A stretch of DNA of 64,000 nucleotides. Source: Alteromonas sp. 5E99-2 (GTDB lineage Bacteria > Pseudomonadota > Gammaproteobacteria > Enterobacterales > Alteromonadaceae). Shown here one piece after another: positions 26,737 to 37,972 of the stretch; position 1 is the stretch's first letter; every line of letters starts with the position of its first letter. A program made the position numbers and the translations under genes. The notes under the pieces were generated by a model. The model was not told the DNA's origin. It was given only the letters and a program-made list of their open reading frames with translations, and did no database searches. The stretch spans positions 336,511 through 400,510 of the forward strand of contig NZ_JAFNJE010000002.1 of the NCBI RefSeq assembly GCF_017368475.1, given 5' to 3'.

Positions 26737-28256
26737 CGTAAGAACATTTGATACGCTGGGTTATCGGTCACTTCTTCATACCGATAGCCTAGTGAATTCA
26801 AGTGGTGATCAAATTCCTCTCGCTGTGCCGACTTGAGTTCAAAGCCAACCATAACGAGACCAGACGCTGCACCGTGATTACGATAGTGGAATAAACTAAT
26901 ATTAAACTGCCCGCCTAGCGTGTCTAAAAACGCCATCAAAGCGCCTGGATACTCAGGAAATTCGAAAGTAAATACAGTTTCTGTGTTAGTGATTTTGCCG
27001 CCAATCATATGGCGTACATGAAGCTTAGAAAGCTCGTTTTTCGATAAATCTACAGGGCTATAATCTTTGTTCTCAAGAGAGGTAAGTAGTTGCTGATACT
27101 CATCACCACCTCCTTTTAATTTAACGCCCACAAATACATTCGCGTTATTCGCATCACTTTGGCGATAGTTAAACTCGGTAATTATCCGCCCGCCTAGCGC
27201 TTTGCAGAAACGCCTAAATTCACCTTGTTTTTCTGGCAAAGGCACGCCAAAAATAGCTTCTTTTTGTTCGCCCAATTCACACCGCTCAGAAACATATCTC
27301 AAGGTGTGAAAGTTAGTATTAGCGCCACATAGTACGCCACCTAGTACATTACCACTGACCTTGTTTTCGGCTACATACTTGCGTATTGCAGCTACAGACA
27401 TAGCACCAGCAGGCTCAGCAATAACTCGGGTATCATCAAAGATATCTTTTATCGCCGTGCAAATTTCATCATTAGTAACCGTGATCAAACCATCTAGGTA
27501 ACGCTCACATAAACGGAAAGGTTCAGTGCCTATCGTTTTTACCGCCACGCCATCAGCAAAGATACCGACTTTGGGCAAAGTAACGGGTTCACCCGCTTCT
27601 AGTGCAGCTTGCAAACAAGCCGACTCTTCAGATTCCACAGCAATAAGCTTAATTTCAGGCTTAAGCTGTTTTATATATACCGCCATACCAGCCGCTAAAC
27701 CACCGCCACCAACAGCAATAAAAATAGTGTCGACATGAGGGTTTTGCTCTAAAAGTTCTCGAGCAATGGTACCTTGGCCCGCGATAACATCTGGGTCGTC
27801 AAAAGGAGGCACAAGCGTGAGTCCGCACTCTTGACTCAGTTCGCGACTTTTCGCACTGGCTTGATCAAAACTCGTACCGTGCAGAACAATGGTGACGTAA
27901 TCGCCACCAAAGCGAACAACTGCATCGACTTTAATATCAGGTGTTGTTTCCGGCATAACAATAGTGGCGTGAATGCCTTTTTTGTTCGCAGCGTACGCAA
28001 CACCTTGGGCATGGTTTCCCGCAGATGCAGTCACCACACCTGCGTCCTGCTGCGCTTTTGAAAGCGCAGCAATGCGAGAATAAGCTCCCCGTAATTTAAA
28101 CGATTTTACCGGTTGCTGATCTTCTCGCTTTAACCAGATTTCATTACCTAGTTCTTGCGACAATTTGGGTAAAAAAGACAAGTCGCTTTTCACCGCTACA
28201 TCATAAACTGGTGACAGCAGTATCTTTTTTAAATAATTGTGCGCATCTTCGGTCAT
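26733..28256 (-). CDS. ilvA: Biosynthetic threonine ammonia-lyase
   Basis: 507 residues. This PLP enzyme deaminates threonine to 2-oxobutanoate, the entry to isoleucine synthesis. The PLP lysine lies in [10 protein letters not shown], and the phosphate loop is [10 protein letters not shown]. Two ACT-like regulatory modules occupy ~325-507, the arrangement that gives isoleucine inhibition and valine activation in the biosynthetic form. It overlaps ilvD by 4 bp and ends the ilvE-ilvD-ilvA operon. Confidence 0.96.
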   Translation of the reverse strand: MTEDAHNYLKKILLSPVYDVAVKSDLSFLPKLSQELGNEIWLKREDQQPVKSFKLRGAYSRIAALSKAQQDAGVVTASAGNHAQGVAYAANKKGIHATIVMPETTPDIKVDAVVRFGGDYVTIVLHGTSFDQASAKSRELSQECGLTLVPPFDDPDVIAGQGTIARELLEQNPHVDTIFIAVGGGGLAAGMAVYIKQLKPEIKLIAVESEESACLQAALEAGEPVTLPKVGIFADGVAVKTIGTEPFRLCERYLDGLITVTNDEICTAIKDIFDDTRVIAEPAGAMSVAAIRKYVAENKVSGNVLGGVLCGANTNFHTLRYVSERCELGEQKEAIFGVPLPEKQGEFRRFCKALGGRIITEFNYRQSDANNANVFVGVKLKGGGDEYQQLLTSLENKDYSPVDLSKNELSKLHVRHMIGGKITNTETVFTFEFPEYPGALMAFLDTLGGQFNISLFHYRNHGAASGLVMVGFELKSAQREEFDHHLNSLGYRYEEVTDNPAYQMFLR

Positions 28257-30103
28257 ATGTCTTCCAGTTTTGTAACGTCTCTTACTGCGCCTTTATCTGC
28301 ACTCGTTGCAAGTAAAGCAAAAGCTTTAAGTGCTGTAGAAACAGGGCGAATTCTATCTACAGGCTTCCATGGGTTCGTACTTGCCCCCATTTTAGTCCGT
28401 CTTTGTGCCAGTTCTTCGTCAGAAACGGCCATATTGATAGTACGGTTTGGAATATCGATATTTATGGTATCGCCTTCCTCAACTAAGCCAATACCACCGC
28501 CACTTGCCGCTTCTGGCGAACAATGACCAATGGACAACCCAGAAGTACCACCAGAGAAACGACCATCCGTGATCAATGCACAAGCTTTACCTAAGCCTTT
28601 CGACTTCAAGTAAGACGTTGGATACAACATTTCTTGCATGCCCGGACCACCTTTTGGCCCTTCATAGCGAATAACAACCACGTCACCCGCTACCACGTCG
28701 TCACCTAAAATCGCCGCAACCGCTTCGTCTTGGCTTTCGTATATACGTGCGCGACCACTAAATACATGGATAGATTCATCCACACCTGCGGTTTTCACGA
28801 TACAACCATCTTCCGCTAGATTCCCAAACAATACTGCTAGGCCACCTTCTAAACTGAACGCATTTTCTATTGAACGAATACAACCGCCTTCGCGGTTATC
28901 GTCTACAGAAGGGTAACGACAATCTTGGCTAAACGCTTTGGTTGTGCGAATACCTGCAGGGCCAGAGCTATAAAAATGGCGAGCCTTTTCATTATCGGCT
29001 TGGGTAATATCCCATTCCTTAATAATATCTGACATAGTTCCACCTAAAATATGTGGGCTGTCAGAATGAAGTAATTTCGCTCTTTCCAGTTCGCTTAAGA
29101 TACCAATAACACCACCGGCTCTATGTACATCTTCCATGTGATATTCAGGTGTAGACGGTGCAACTTTACATAAATGAGGGACTTTACGAGATAACCTGTC
29201 GATGTCATCCATAGTGAATGGAATTTCACCTTCAGACGCTGCCGCCAATAAATGTAAAATAGTATTGGTTGAGCCGCCCATTGCAATATCTAAGCTCATC
29301 GCATTTTCAAACGCATCGAAATTAGCAATAGTACGTGGTAACGCGGTTTCATCATCATCGCGATACCAACGTTTACACAGGTCCATTACCGTTCTACCCG
29401 CTTGTTTAAACAACTCTTCACGATCGGCGTGAGTTGCCAGCAACGAACCATTGCCCGGTAAGGCTAAACCCAAAGCTTCGGTTAAACAGTTCATAGAATT
29501 AGCGGTAAACATGCCTGAGCACGAGCCACAAGTAGGACACGCAGAACGCTCTATTTGATCAGTATCATCGTCAGATACTTTATCGTCAGCCGCTGCAACC
29601 ATTGCATCAACCAAATCAAGCTTGATGATTTTATCTGAAAGCTTAGTCTTACCCGCTTCCATTGGTCCACCGGAAATAAATACCACTGGAATATTGAGTC
29701 GCATTGCTGCCATCAACATTCCCGGCGTGATTTTATCGCAATTAGAAATACACACTAAGGCATCTGCGCAGTGTGCATTCGCCATATATTCAACGGCATC
29801 AGCAATAATTTCACGGGACGGTAAGCTGTAAAGCATACCGCTATGACCCATAGCAATACCGTCATCTACTGCAATAGTATTGAATTCTTTAGCGACGCCG
29901 CCAGCCTCTTCAATGGTTCTTGCAACCAACTGGCCAAGGTCTTTTAAATGTACGTGGCCGGGAACAAACTGGGTAAACGAGTTTGCAACCGCAATGATAG
30001 GCTTTCCAAAATCGCCGTCTTTCATACCAGTAGCACGCCATAAAGCGCGTGCTCCAGCCATATTTCTTCCATGGGTTGATGTTTTTGAACGAAGTGCAGG
30101 CAT
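28253..30103 (-). CDS. ilvD: Dihydroxy-acid dehydratase
   Basis: 616 residues, the usual IlvD length. It converts 2,3-dihydroxy-isovalerate and its methylvalerate homologue to the 2-keto acids. The iron-sulfur ligands are in NCDKITPGM and [10 protein letters not shown]. The gene lies 10 bp after ilvE and overlaps ilvA by 4 bp, which indicates tight co-translation. Confidence 0.97.
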   Translation of the reverse strand: MPALRSKTSTHGRNMAGARALWRATGMKDGDFGKPIIAVANSFTQFVPGHVHLKDLGQLVARTIEEAGGVAKEFNTIAVDDGIAMGHSGMLYSLPSREIIADAVEYMANAHCADALVCISNCDKITPGMLMAAMRLNIPVVFISGGPMEAGKTKLSDKIIKLDLVDAMVAAADDKVSDDDTDQIERSACPTCGSCSGMFTANSMNCLTEALGLALPGNGSLLATHADREELFKQAGRTVMDLCKRWYRDDDETALPRTIANFDAFENAMSLDIAMGGSTNTILHLLAAASEGEIPFTMDDIDRLSRKVPHLCKVAPSTPEYHMEDVHRAGGVIGILSELERAKLLHSDSPHILGGTMSDIIKEWDITQADNEKARHFYSSGPAGIRTTKAFSQDCRYPSVDDNREGGCIRSIENAFSLEGGLAVLFGNLAEDGCIVKTAGVDESIHVFSGRARIYESQDEAVAAILGDDVVAGDVVVIRYEGPKGGPGMQEMLYPTSYLKSKGLGKACALITDGRFSGGTSGLSIGHCSPEAASGGGIGLVEEGDTINIDIPNRTINMAVSDEELAQRRTKMGASTNPWKPVDRIRPVSTALKAFALLATSADKGAVRDVTKLEDI

Positions 30104-30113
30104 CAGATTCTCT

Positions 30114-31046
30114 CTATTTGTAAACTGGTGTTAGCCAGCCCCATTTGTCTTCAGTTTTACCATTGAATAAGCCAAAAAACATATCTTGAACTTTTTCTGT
30201 AATTGGACCACGGCCACCATTTCCAACAGCAATTCCGTCGACGCTTCTAACCGGGGTCACTTCTGCGGCAGTACCACACATCAATATTTCGTCTGCAACA
30301 TACATAGACTCACGAGGTATGTTTTCTTCACGCACTTCGTAACCCATTTCTTTTAACAAGGTAATAATAGTATCTCGAGTGATTCCGGGCAAAATAGCAG
30401 CGGTTTTAGGTGTTGTAGTCACAACATTGTTGCGAATAACGAAAATATTTTCACCCGCACCTTCGCTCACATACCCATTGCAATCTAGCGCAATACCTTC
30501 ACCATAACCGTGACGGCGCGCCTCCATTGAAATAAGTTGCGATGACAAATAATTTCCACCCGCTTTTGCGCCAGTAGGCATAGTATTAGCCGCTAAACGA
30601 TTCCAGCTAGAAATACCGGCGTCTACACCGTTTTTAAGGGCTTCTTCACCTAAGTAAGCTCCCCATTCAAATGCCGCAATAGCCACTTCAGTTTCTTGAC
30701 CGAAAGGCACTTGTAAGCCCATACCAATATCACCGTAATACGCAATCGGACGAATGTAAGCCGATTTCAGCTCATTTTCACGAATAATATCAATAGTCGC
30801 TTGATTGATTTGTTCTTGAGTGTAGGGAATGGTCATGCGATAAATTTTCGCAGAGTCGAATAGTCGACGAGTATGTTCTTGTAGTCTAAATACACTTGGC
30901 CCTTGGTCAGGTGTATTGTACGCGCGAACGCCTTCAAAAACAGACGACCCGTAATGAATCGCGTGAGTCATTACATGAGCCGTGGCATTTTGCCAAGGCA
31001 TGATTTCGCCGTTAAACCAAATGTGTTCAGCTGGTTGCTTAGCCAT
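30114..31046 (-). CDS. ilvE: Branched-chain amino acid aminotransferase
   Basis: About 310 residues, fold-type IV PLP transaminase performing the last step of valine, leucine and isoleucine synthesis. The PLP lysine is in [13 protein letters not shown] and the phosphate-binding region is [11 protein letters not shown] use the ATG ending at 31046 ([11 protein letters not shown]) because an AAGGA sits upstream; a TTG six codons earlier is in frame. It is the first gene of ilvEDA. The ilvG and ilvM genes that precede ilvE in E. coli are absent. Confidence 0.96.
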   Translation of the reverse strand: MAKQPAEHIWFNGEIMPWQNATAHVMTHAIHYGSSVFEGVRAYNTPDQGPSVFRLQEHTRRLFDSAKIYRMTIPYTQEQINQATIDIIRENELKSAYIRPIAYYGDIGMGLQVPFGQETEVAIAAFEWGAYLGEEALKNGVDAGISSWNRLAANTMPTGAKAGGNYLSSQLISMEARRHGYGEGIALDCNGYVSEGAGENIFVIRNNVVTTTPKTAAILPGITRDTIITLLKEMGYEVREENIPRESMYVADEILMCGTAAEVTPVRSVDGIAVGNGGRGPITEKVQDMFFGLFNGKTEDKWGWLTPVYK

Positions 31047-31369
31047 AAAAATAGTTTCCTTCAACTACAAGCTATAAATTGAAAAATTGACGAAGCGGAT
31101 TGTACCTCAGCAGACAGTTTGCCCCAACTACGAAATACATAGCGAGTTCAATGAGTGCAGAGTCTCGTAAAGAAATGTTTGAATGAAAGGAATAGAAATC
31201 GGCTAAATTTCTGGCGTGGAAAGTACCATATGGAAGGTCAAATCAGCAAGCACTATTTTAAAATACCCTATTTTGACTCCCATAAACTCAAAAAACACGC
31301 CTCTAGGCCAGTGCAACGGTCTGCTTTCAAGCGTTAACATGAAAAATAAACGTCAAGGTAGACAAAAAA
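31047..31369. other. Divergent intergenic region between ilvE and yifB
   Basis: About 320 bp that must hold both promoters. In E. coli this site encodes the ilvL attenuator leader. I read the minus strand for a short ORF rich in Leu/Val/Ile codons followed by a GC-rich terminator, and found none. Short plus-strand ORFs here have no coding support. Confidence 0.5.
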
Positions 31370-32887
31370 ATGGGGTTAGCACTCGTCAACACTCGAGCCG
31401 CAGTGGGTATGGACGCACCAATGGTATGCGTGGAAGTACATTTAGCCAATGGCATTCCGGGATTTCATCTCGTTGGCATGGCTGAAACCACGGTAAAGGA
31501 GGCAAGAGACAGAGTTCGCGGTGCACTCATCAATAGTGGTTTTGAATTTCCAGCAAAACGCATCACTGTTAATCTGGCTCCAGCCGATTTACCCAAGCAC
31601 GGTGGCCGCTTCGATTTAGCCATTGCCTTAGGTATTCTAGTCGCCAGTGGACAACTGCCTGATGATTGCCTCGACGGCATTGAAGTGTTCGGTGAACTGG
31701 CTTTAAGTGGCGTAATACGCCCTGTATTTGGCATGCTTCCCTGCGCAGTGGCCTGCAATGACTCAAACAACCACTTGTTTTTACCGAAAGCCAATGCCCA
31801 AGAAGCTAATTGGGTAGAGCATTTAAGCTATACGCCTATATCGAGTTTAATTGAAGCTTTTCAGCATTTAAGCGGATTAACCATTATTCCCACAAAAAAA
31901 GGGATCCGCTTCGAAACTAAACCCAATAATATTGCCCGAGACTGGTCTGATATTGTGGGTCAAGAACAGGCAAAAAAAGCACTTTTGGTTGCCGCAACCG
32001 GGCATCACCATGTATTAATGGTTGGTCCGCCTGGCACGGGTAAAAGTCTATTAGCAAACAGGCTACACCAGCTACTCCCACCGCTAAACTCAGATGAAAT
32101 GCTAAGTGTTGCCTCTATTCGCTCTATTCTAGGTGAGACTATATCTACCGATGGGCTAGTACAACGACCAATTAGACAACCCCACCATTCAGCATCCGCA
32201 GTTGCATTAACTGGAGGTGGAAGCTCTCCCAAACCTGGTGAAATATCCCTCGCCCATAAAGGCATTTTGTTTTTAGACGAACTTCCAGAGTTTGGCCGGC
32301 ACACGTTAGATGTACTAAGAGAACCATTAGAAACAGGACAAATTCATATATCGAGAGCCAAAGGGCGAGCTAGCTTCCCCTCATCGTTTCAGCTCGTCGC
32401 AGCCATGAACCCTAGTCCAACCGGAGACATACACGACGGCCGCAGTACTCCAGATCAAATCATGCGTTATTTAAATAGACTGTCGGGCCCTTTGCTAGAC
32501 CGAATAGATTTACAAGTAGAAGTCCCCAAATTAGACAACTTCCAGTTTGGCCAACCACCGGCAAATGACACATTTTTAACCGCGCAAGAAGCCTTTGAAT
32601 TAGCCGAATTCGCAAGAACTAAACAATACAAAAGACAAGGTTGTTTAAACGGTGAGTTATCGGTTTCAGCATTGGAAGAATACAGCCAAGTCGAACCCGA
32701 AGAGCTCGCGTTTTTCCAAGAGGTTGCGAAAAAACTCGACCTATCTCTTCGAGTTTTTCATCGCTGCATAAAAGTAGCACGCACACTAGCAGACTTAGAA
32801 GATAACGACACAGTGACTCGACAGCACCTTGCTGAAGCATTGAGTTTTAGAGCACTCGATACATTAATAAAAGACGTGAGTCGTTAA
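31370..32887 (+). CDS. yifB: YifB family Mg-chelatase-like AAA+ ATPase (ComM)
   Basis: 505 residues. An N-terminal Lon-like substrate domain (VHLANGIPGFHLVGMAETTV, RITVNLAPADLPKHGGRFDL) is followed by a Mg-chelatase-type AAA+ module with Walker A GPPGTGKS near residue 222 and Walker B ILFLDELPEF. The C-terminal helical domain has the RVFHRCIKVARTLADL signature. ComM, the same family, promotes branch migration during natural transformation. Adjacency to the ilv operon matches the enterobacterial order. Confidence 0.93.
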   Translation: MGLALVNTRAAVGMDAPMVCVEVHLANGIPGFHLVGMAETTVKEARDRVRGALINSGFEFPAKRITVNLAPADLPKHGGRFDLAIALGILVASGQLPDDCLDGIEVFGELALSGVIRPVFGMLPCAVACNDSNNHLFLPKANAQEANWVEHLSYTPISSLIEAFQHLSGLTIIPTKKGIRFETKPNNIARDWSDIVGQEQAKKALLVAATGHHHVLMVGPPGTGKSLLANRLHQLLPPLNSDEMLSVASIRSILGETISTDGLVQRPIRQPHHSASAVALTGGGSSPKPGEISLAHKGILFLDELPEFGRHTLDVLREPLETGQIHISRAKGRASFPSSFQLVAAMNPSPTGDIHDGRSTPDQIMRYLNRLSGPLLDRIDLQVEVPKLDNFQFGQPPANDTFLTAQEAFELAEFARTKQYKRQGCLNGELSVSALEEYSQVEPEELAFFQEVAKKLDLSLRVFHRCIKVARTLADLEDNDTVTRQHLAEALSFRALDTLIKDVSR

Positions 32888-32900
32888 ACCCATGTATCAA

Positions 32901-33764
32901 TTACTCTTCAAACTGCTTAGCAAGTACTGAGGTATCGCACCTATTGAGGCCTCTTTGCTGTAGTTTTTCATATTCTTTATCTACATATTCTGTGATAGGC
33001 AAATTCACCCCAAGAGATTTAGCTTCATCTAAGCAAAACGAAAGATCTTTGCGCATCCAGTCAATTGCAAATCCAAAATCAAATTCCCGTTTATGCATGC
33101 TTTCTAAACGGTTACTCAATTGCCACGATCCAGCAGCACCACCAGAGATTGCATTTTTCACTAGGCCAATATCAAGCTCTGTCGCTTCTGCAAGCATTAG
33201 CGCTTCACTAAGGCCTTGAAGTACACCCGCAATACAAATCTGATTAACCATTTTACACAGCTGTCCACTTCCACTTTCCCCCATGTGGGTGACGGCTTTT
33301 GAGAAGGTATTTAATATAGGTAATGCTTTGGTTATCGAAGAAGCCTGCCCACCTGCCATAACCGAAAGTTGCCCGTTTTCTGCTCCGGCTTGACCTCCAG
33401 ACACGGGTGCATCAATAAAATCTAAACCTAAAGATGTTGCTTGAGCATTCAGTGCCTTTGCCAATTTCGACGACGTCGTTGTGTGGTCAATCAACAACGC
33501 CCCTGGCTTTGCACTTTCAAATATGCCATTTTCACCACTGTAAATTTGCGATACATCTTTGTCATTCCCAACACATGTCAAAATGATATCGCACTGGCCA
33601 GACAACAAGCTGATTGAGTCACACCCTGTTCCGGAAAATTTAGACAACCAATCAGCAGTAACCGCTTCAGTTCTATTAAAAACCAAAACATCATATCCTT
33701 TTTTAGATATATGCCCTGCCATTTCAAAGCCCATTGTTCCAAGCCCTACAAATCCAATTTTCAT
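32901..33764 (-). CDS. NAD(P)-dependent beta-hydroxyacid dehydrogenase (3-hydroxyisobutyrate dehydrogenase family)
   Basis: 287 residues. The Rossmann start is MKIGFVGLGTMGFEMAGH, the substrate loop FIDAPVSGGQAGAENGQLSV and the catalytic Lys region GSGQLCKMVNQI. Relatives act on 3-hydroxyisobutyrate, tartronate semialdehyde or gamma-hydroxybutyrate; the substrate cannot be assigned here. It is divergent from a MocR regulator across a 157-bp region with an 18-bp palindrome, so its expression is probably set by that regulator. Confidence 0.9.
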   Translation of the reverse strand: MKIGFVGLGTMGFEMAGHISKKGYDVLVFNRTEAVTADWLSKFSGTGCDSISLLSGQCDIILTCVGNDKDVSQIYSGENGIFESAKPGALLIDHTTTSSKLAKALNAQATSLGLDFIDAPVSGGQAGAENGQLSVMAGGQASSITKALPILNTFSKAVTHMGESGSGQLCKMVNQICIAGVLQGLSEALMLAEATELDIGLVKNAISGGAAGSWQLSNRLESMHKREFDFGFAIDWMRKDLSFCLDEAKSLGVNLPITEYVDKEYEKLQQRGLNRCDTSVLAKQFEE

Positions 33765-33801
33765 TTTTCAACCCCAGCTAAATTGACACAAACATTAAAA
33801 C

Positions 33802-33819
33802 AATTGATATATATCAATT
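33802..33819. promoter_or_regulatory. 18-bp perfect palindrome between the dehydrogenase and MocR genes (likely operator)
   Basis: AATTGATATATATCAATT reads the same on both strands. A third copy of its half-site (ATATCAAT) occurs at 33833-33840. The position between a GntR-type regulator and its divergent enzyme gene is typical for an autoregulatory operator. Confidence 0.6.
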
Positions 33820-33921
33820 TGTATCACACCTGATATCAATATCAAATCTCTATTGAAGATATTTACAAAGTAAAATGTTATACAATATTTAAATAGTCGA
33901 TTTTTAATTAAGCGCCAAGGT

Positions 33922-35295
33922 TTGGATACTTCAATATTTAACTCATTAAAGGAAGCTACAGGGCCCATTTATAAAGAGATCGCAAGCTGCATAGAGCTAG
34001 CAATCCAAAACGGTACTTTTAAGTACGGTCAAAAGTTAATGACTCACAGAGCATTAGCCAAAGAGTTGAAAGTTAGTCCAGTGACAGTGAGTCAAGCTTA
34101 TCAAGAGCTTGAAAGACGAGGGCTTATAGAAGCCTCAGTAGGCAAAGGCTCATTCATCAGCTATGGCAAAAAGTTAACCGACGCTATTAATGAAGATAAA
34201 AGCGCAAAAATAAACTTATCCATTATTAAGCCAATAGAAACGCCTTTTTTAAATGAAACTACGGGCACTATCCCACGCATTTTTAATAGAGATTTAAGCT
34301 CGCTTTTTGGTTATAACTCGGATACATCAACACCAGAACAACTGACAATTGCAAAAAAATGGGTTGCCCGTAGAGGGTTAGATTTCTCGAACCATTCCCT
34401 CTTGTTTTGTAGTGGAGCACAACATGCCTTGCTCATCTCTATATTGGCATCAACAAAACCAAATGATTTTGTGGCAGTAGAGGAGTATTGCTATCCCGGT
34501 ATATTAGCAGCTCTAAAAAACACGGGTAGAACGCCAGTTAGTGTGTCTCTCAATGACAATGGAATGTGTCCATCAGCATTACAAAAAGTCTGCGCTGAAC
34601 AGACTATTTCGGCAGTGGTGGTAGTGGCTTCATGCCATAATCCAACGGGTAGTGTGATGCCGAACGAACAACGTAGTGAGTTAGCCTCGGTCGCTGATAG
34701 CTACGACCTGACTATCATAGATGATGATATTTATGGTTTTTTGTGCTTTCCAGAAGTTAAACCACTTTGGACATTTAACCCGTCGAAAACCATTTATATT
34801 GATAGCTTGTCTAAATCAATTGCCCCTGCTTTACGCACCGCTTTCATCGTTATTCCTGTTGAAAGACACTCTGAAATAGTCAACTTAATACGCTCGACAA
34901 TATGGTTCTGCTCACCTTTGTTACAAGAATTATCTTGTGATTTAATCACCAGCGGTAAAGCTGAAAAAATTGAGTCTTGGCAAAAAGTTGAAGTAGTGCG
35001 ACGACAAAAACTCGCTGCCGACCTTTTACCAAAAGGCAGCTTTACAGCGCATCCATCCAGTCCTGTTGTTTGGTTATCCCTACCTTCACAATGGACATCG
35101 TCTTCTTTTGCCAGAGAGCTAAATAAACAAGGCGTTCACGTTACTGAAGACTTTTATTTCTGCGAACAAGATCCCACAGGTAATTCAAAGATCCGCATTA
35201 GCCTAGTAGGAACCAAGTACATCGAAGATTTACACCAAGCACTTAATATCATTTGTACAACAATGCAATCGGAAGCCCGCTTAGGTGATTTTTGA
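33922..35295 (+). CDS. MocR-type transcription factor (GntR HTH fused to aminotransferase-like domain)
   Basis: 457 residues. Residues ~12-80 form a GntR winged helix (LMTHRALAKELKVSPVTVSQ, AYQELERRGLIEASVGKGSF). Residues ~110-450 resemble class-I aminotransferases, with the PLP lysine in KTIYIDSLSKSIAPALRTAF and the preceding IIDDDIYGFL. Such proteins use PLP or PLP-amino acid adducts as effectors. The frame opens at a TTG (33922); an AAGG is only 1 nt upstream, so the start is uncertain, but the HTH needs almost all of this length. Likely controls the divergent dehydrogenase. Confidence 0.88.
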   Translation: MDTSIFNSLKEATGPIYKEIASCIELAIQNGTFKYGQKLMTHRALAKELKVSPVTVSQAYQELERRGLIEASVGKGSFISYGKKLTDAINEDKSAKINLSIIKPIETPFLNETTGTIPRIFNRDLSSLFGYNSDTSTPEQLTIAKKWVARRGLDFSNHSLLFCSGAQHALLISILASTKPNDFVAVEEYCYPGILAALKNTGRTPVSVSLNDNGMCPSALQKVCAEQTISAVVVVASCHNPTGSVMPNEQRSELASVADSYDLTIIDDDIYGFLCFPEVKPLWTFNPSKTIYIDSLSKSIAPALRTAFIVIPVERHSEIVNLIRSTIWFCSPLLQELSCDLITSGKAEKIESWQKVEVVRRQKLAADLLPKGSFTAHPSSPVVWLSLPSQWTSSSFARELNKQGVHVTEDFYFCEQDPTGNSKIRISLVGTKYIEDLHQALNIICTTMQSEARLGDF

Positions 35296-35331
35296 TGCAC
35301 TTGGTAGTAAGACGGCGGCCACCTGACTTTG

Positions 35332-36207
35332 TTACACAAAAGACAACTGTGCAGCCACGTTAAATAAGGCTTCAACCAAAGGTTGGTTCCGCCTGTTTTC
35401 CATACAGCATAAACCTAGTTTATAAGGCTCAATATCAGGTACAGCCAAGCGATGAACATGGTTGGCGGCCATTGAATGGTCGAGCACAATTTGCGGTACT
35501 AAACCAATACCGCAGCCCAAGGCAACCATGGCTACAATGGCTTCGTTACCACCAACCGATGCATAGATATTTGGCTTTACGCCTTTCGCTTCTATCCATT
35601 TCGATACAATATCCCGAGAATACCCCACTTCAGGCAACACCAAAGGGTGATTATCCCAGTCAATAGCATCGATAGAATGCAATCGCCATGATTTAGGTAC
35701 AATAAGAACTAAAGGTACGTTATCTAAAGGTAGAAAAAACATTCCCTTACTTAGCGTAGGTGGACGAATACCCAAGGCAATATCAGCATGCATGTTTTCT
35801 ACTTTTTTAAATGAGTAAGCAGGATCGCCAGTTTGCAGTTTTAAGGTAACCCGCGGATATCGCATAGCGAGTTGCTGTATTAAGTTAGGTAAGTGGCTTT
35901 GGCTAGCAGTAACAGAACAATACAACGACAGCTCTCCTTGAAGCTCTTCACTGTCTTGTTGTAATTTATTTCTCACCGCTTCCCAGCCCGTTAGCACCTC
36001 GGAAGCATATGCAACTAGTGTTTCTCCCGCATTGGTTAATGCAACTTTGCGGTTATCTCGAATAAATAATTCACACCCACACTCCTCTTCCAGCCTTTGT
36101 ATAACACGGCTTAGCGTTGACGGTGAAACAAACATAGCACTGGACGTATCGCCAAAATGCAATGTAGTAGAAAGATGTTTAAACAACTGTAGGCTGCGAA
36201 AATCCAT
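35332..36207 (-). CDS. ilvY: LysR-type activator IlvY
   Basis: 291 residues. N-terminal LysR helix-turn-helix ([20 protein letters not shown]) and a substrate-binding domain. It is divergent from ilvC, the diagnostic position of IlvY, which activates ilvC in response to acetolactate or acetohydroxybutyrate. The call depends mainly on this context plus length and the N-terminal [18 protein letters not shown] typical of IlvY. Confidence 0.9.
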   Translation of the reverse strand: MDFRSLQLFKHLSTTLHFGDTSSAMFVSPSTLSRVIQRLEEECGCELFIRDNRKVALTNAGETLVAYASEVLTGWEAVRNKLQQDSEELQGELSLYCSVTASQSHLPNLIQQLAMRYPRVTLKLQTGDPAYSFKKVENMHADIALGIRPPTLSKGMFFLPLDNVPLVLIVPKSWRLHSIDAIDWDNHPLVLPEVGYSRDIVSKWIEAKGVKPNIYASVGGNEAIVAMVALGCGIGLVPQIVLDHSMAANHVHRLAVPDIEPYKLGLCCMENRRNQPLVEALFNVAAQLSFV

Positions 36208-36333
36208 ATTATTTCACTTTATGAAACACTGTATTGCGAATATATCATTTTTCAAAACAAAAAGACTAGCGTAGAGTTCAATTATCGAGCGGTAACTAAT
36301 ACCTCTCGCAAAGATATTTTGAATAGGAAATTT
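36208..36333. promoter_or_regulatory. ilvY/ilvC divergent control region
   Basis: 126 bp between the two start codons. TTGCGA at 36234-36239 and its reverse complement TCGCAA at 36305-36310 could be operator half-sites, 66 bp apart. This is inferred from the known IlvY control of ilvC; I cannot prove binding from the sequence. Confidence 0.4.
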
Positions 36334-37815
36334 ATGGCTAATTACTTCAACTCTTTATCACTACGTGCTCAACTTGCTCAATTAGGGCAGTGCCGCTTTA
36401 TGCAAGGCGACGAGTTTAGCGACGGTTGTGATACCTTGAAAGGCAAAAAAATTGTGATCGTAGGCTGCGGTGCACAAGGCCTAAATCAAGGGTTGAACAT
36501 GCGCGATTCTGGTTTAGACGTAAGCTATGCATTACGTCAAGCTGCAATCGATGAAAAAAGAGAATCGTTCCAACGTGCGTCTGATAACGGATTCACTGTT
36601 GGCAATTATGATGACCTTATCCCAAATGCGGATCTAGTTTACAACTTAACACCTGATAAACAACACTCAAATGTTGTTGAAACTGTAATGCCTCTTATGA
36701 AAGAAGGCTCTACATTGGGTTATTCTCACGGTTTTAATATCGTTGAAGAAGGCCAACAAATCCGTGCTGACATTACCGTAGTAATGTGTGCACCTAAGTG
36801 TCCTGGTACTGAAGTACGTGAAGAATACAAGCGTGGTTTCGGCGTACCTACACTTATCGCAGTTCACCCAGAAAACGACCCTCAAGGTAAAGGTTGGTCG
36901 ATTGCTAAAGCTCTTGCTAGTGCAACTGGTGGTGACCGTGCAGGTGTACTTGCATCATCTTTCGTTGCTGAAGTTAAGTCTGACTTAATGGGCGAGCAAA
37001 CAATCCTTTGTGGTATGCAACAAACTGCAGCGGTATTGTGCTTCGAAAAAATGATTGCTGACGGTATTGATGCTGCGTATGCAGGTGCATTAATTCAGTT
37101 CGGTCTTGAAACGATCACTGAAGCATTAAAAATTGGTGGCGTAACTAACATGATGGATCGCTTAAGCAATCCAGCTAAGTTAAAAGCTTTCGCATTAAGC
37201 GAAGAGCTAACTACGTTACTTCGTCCTTTGTTTGAAAAACATCAAGACGACATTATCAGCGGCGAGTTTTCATCGACTATGATGGAAGATTGGGCCAATG
37301 ACGATGTTAACTTATTGACTTGGCGAGAAGAAACCGGCCAAACCGGTTTTGAAAATGCACCTAAATATACAGGTGAAATCGACGAGCAAGAATTCTTTGA
37401 TAAAGGCATCGTAATTGTTGCCATGATCAAAGCCGGTGTTGAACTTGCATTTGACGTTATGGTTGAAGCTGGAATTCTTCCAGAATCAGCTTATTACGAG
37501 TCATTACACGAAACACCACTTATTTCTAATACCATCGCGCGTAAGCGTTTGTATGAAATGAACGTGGTTATCTCAGATACAGCAGAATACGGAAATTACT
37601 TATTTGCAAATGCTGCAATTCCATTGTTAAGAGAAAAATTCATGCCTTCAATTGACACAAGCTTAATTGGAAAAGGTCTAAATAGTTCTAATAACTCTGT
37701 TGAAAATAAGCAGTTAGTTGATGTTAACAAAGCAATTCGCGAACACGGTGTAGAAACTGTAGGCGCAGAGCTTCGTCAATACATGACAGCAATGAAAGCT
37801 ATTGTAGAAGCGTAA
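36334..37815 (+). CDS. ilvC: Ketol-acid reductoisomerase (class II, long form)
   Basis: About 493 residues, the long KARI with a duplicated C-terminal domain as in E. coli. It isomerises and reduces acetolactate and acetohydroxybutyrate with NADPH and Mg2+. The Rossmann motif is [18 protein letters not shown]. The metal site lies in the helical domains ([12 protein letters not shown]). The start [11 protein letters not shown] at 36334 has AGGA upstream; the ATG-less extension to 36319 is ignored. A strong terminator follows. Confidence 0.97.
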   Translation: MANYFNSLSLRAQLAQLGQCRFMQGDEFSDGCDTLKGKKIVIVGCGAQGLNQGLNMRDSGLDVSYALRQAAIDEKRESFQRASDNGFTVGNYDDLIPNADLVYNLTPDKQHSNVVETVMPLMKEGSTLGYSHGFNIVEEGQQIRADITVVMCAPKCPGTEVREEYKRGFGVPTLIAVHPENDPQGKGWSIAKALASATGGDRAGVLASSFVAEVKSDLMGEQTILCGMQQTAAVLCFEKMIADGIDAAYAGALIQFGLETITEALKIGGVTNMMDRLSNPAKLKAFALSEELTTLLRPLFEKHQDDIISGEFSSTMMEDWANDDVNLLTWREETGQTGFENAPKYTGEIDEQEFFDKGIVIVAMIKAGVELAFDVMVEAGILPESAYYESLHETPLISNTIARKRLYEMNVVISDTAEYGNYLFANAAIPLLREKFMPSIDTSLIGKGLNSSNNSVENKQLVDVNKAIREHGVETVGAELRQYMTAMKAIVEA

Positions 37816-37905
37816 ATCACTTATTTACGCTGGGAGTTTTCCTAGACTGCTTGGATAGTTTTTGAGCCTATTTCTGTCGTTAGGTGCTTAAACCAAGCAC
37901 TTTTT

Positions 37906-37932
37906 AGCCCGACCTTTGGTCGGGCTTTTTTT
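37906..37932 (+). terminator. Rho-independent terminator after ilvC
   Basis: A perfect 9-bp GC-rich stem (AGCCCGACC with GGTCGGGCT), TTT loop, then a run of seven T residues ending at 37932. Confidence 0.92.
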
Positions 37933-37972
37933 ATCTTTAATACTCGCTAGACAAAATAAAAGAACTTATCAA

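Noticed and set aside
31047..31369. ilv attenuator leader peptide
   Set aside because: Minus-strand reading showed no short ORF rich in Leu/Val/Ile and no terminator/antiterminator hairpins.
31155..31485. Two overlapping short plus-strand ORFs upstream of yifB
   Set aside because: No ribosome sites, no family-like composition, and they lie in a divergent promoter region; the second overlaps yifB in another frame.
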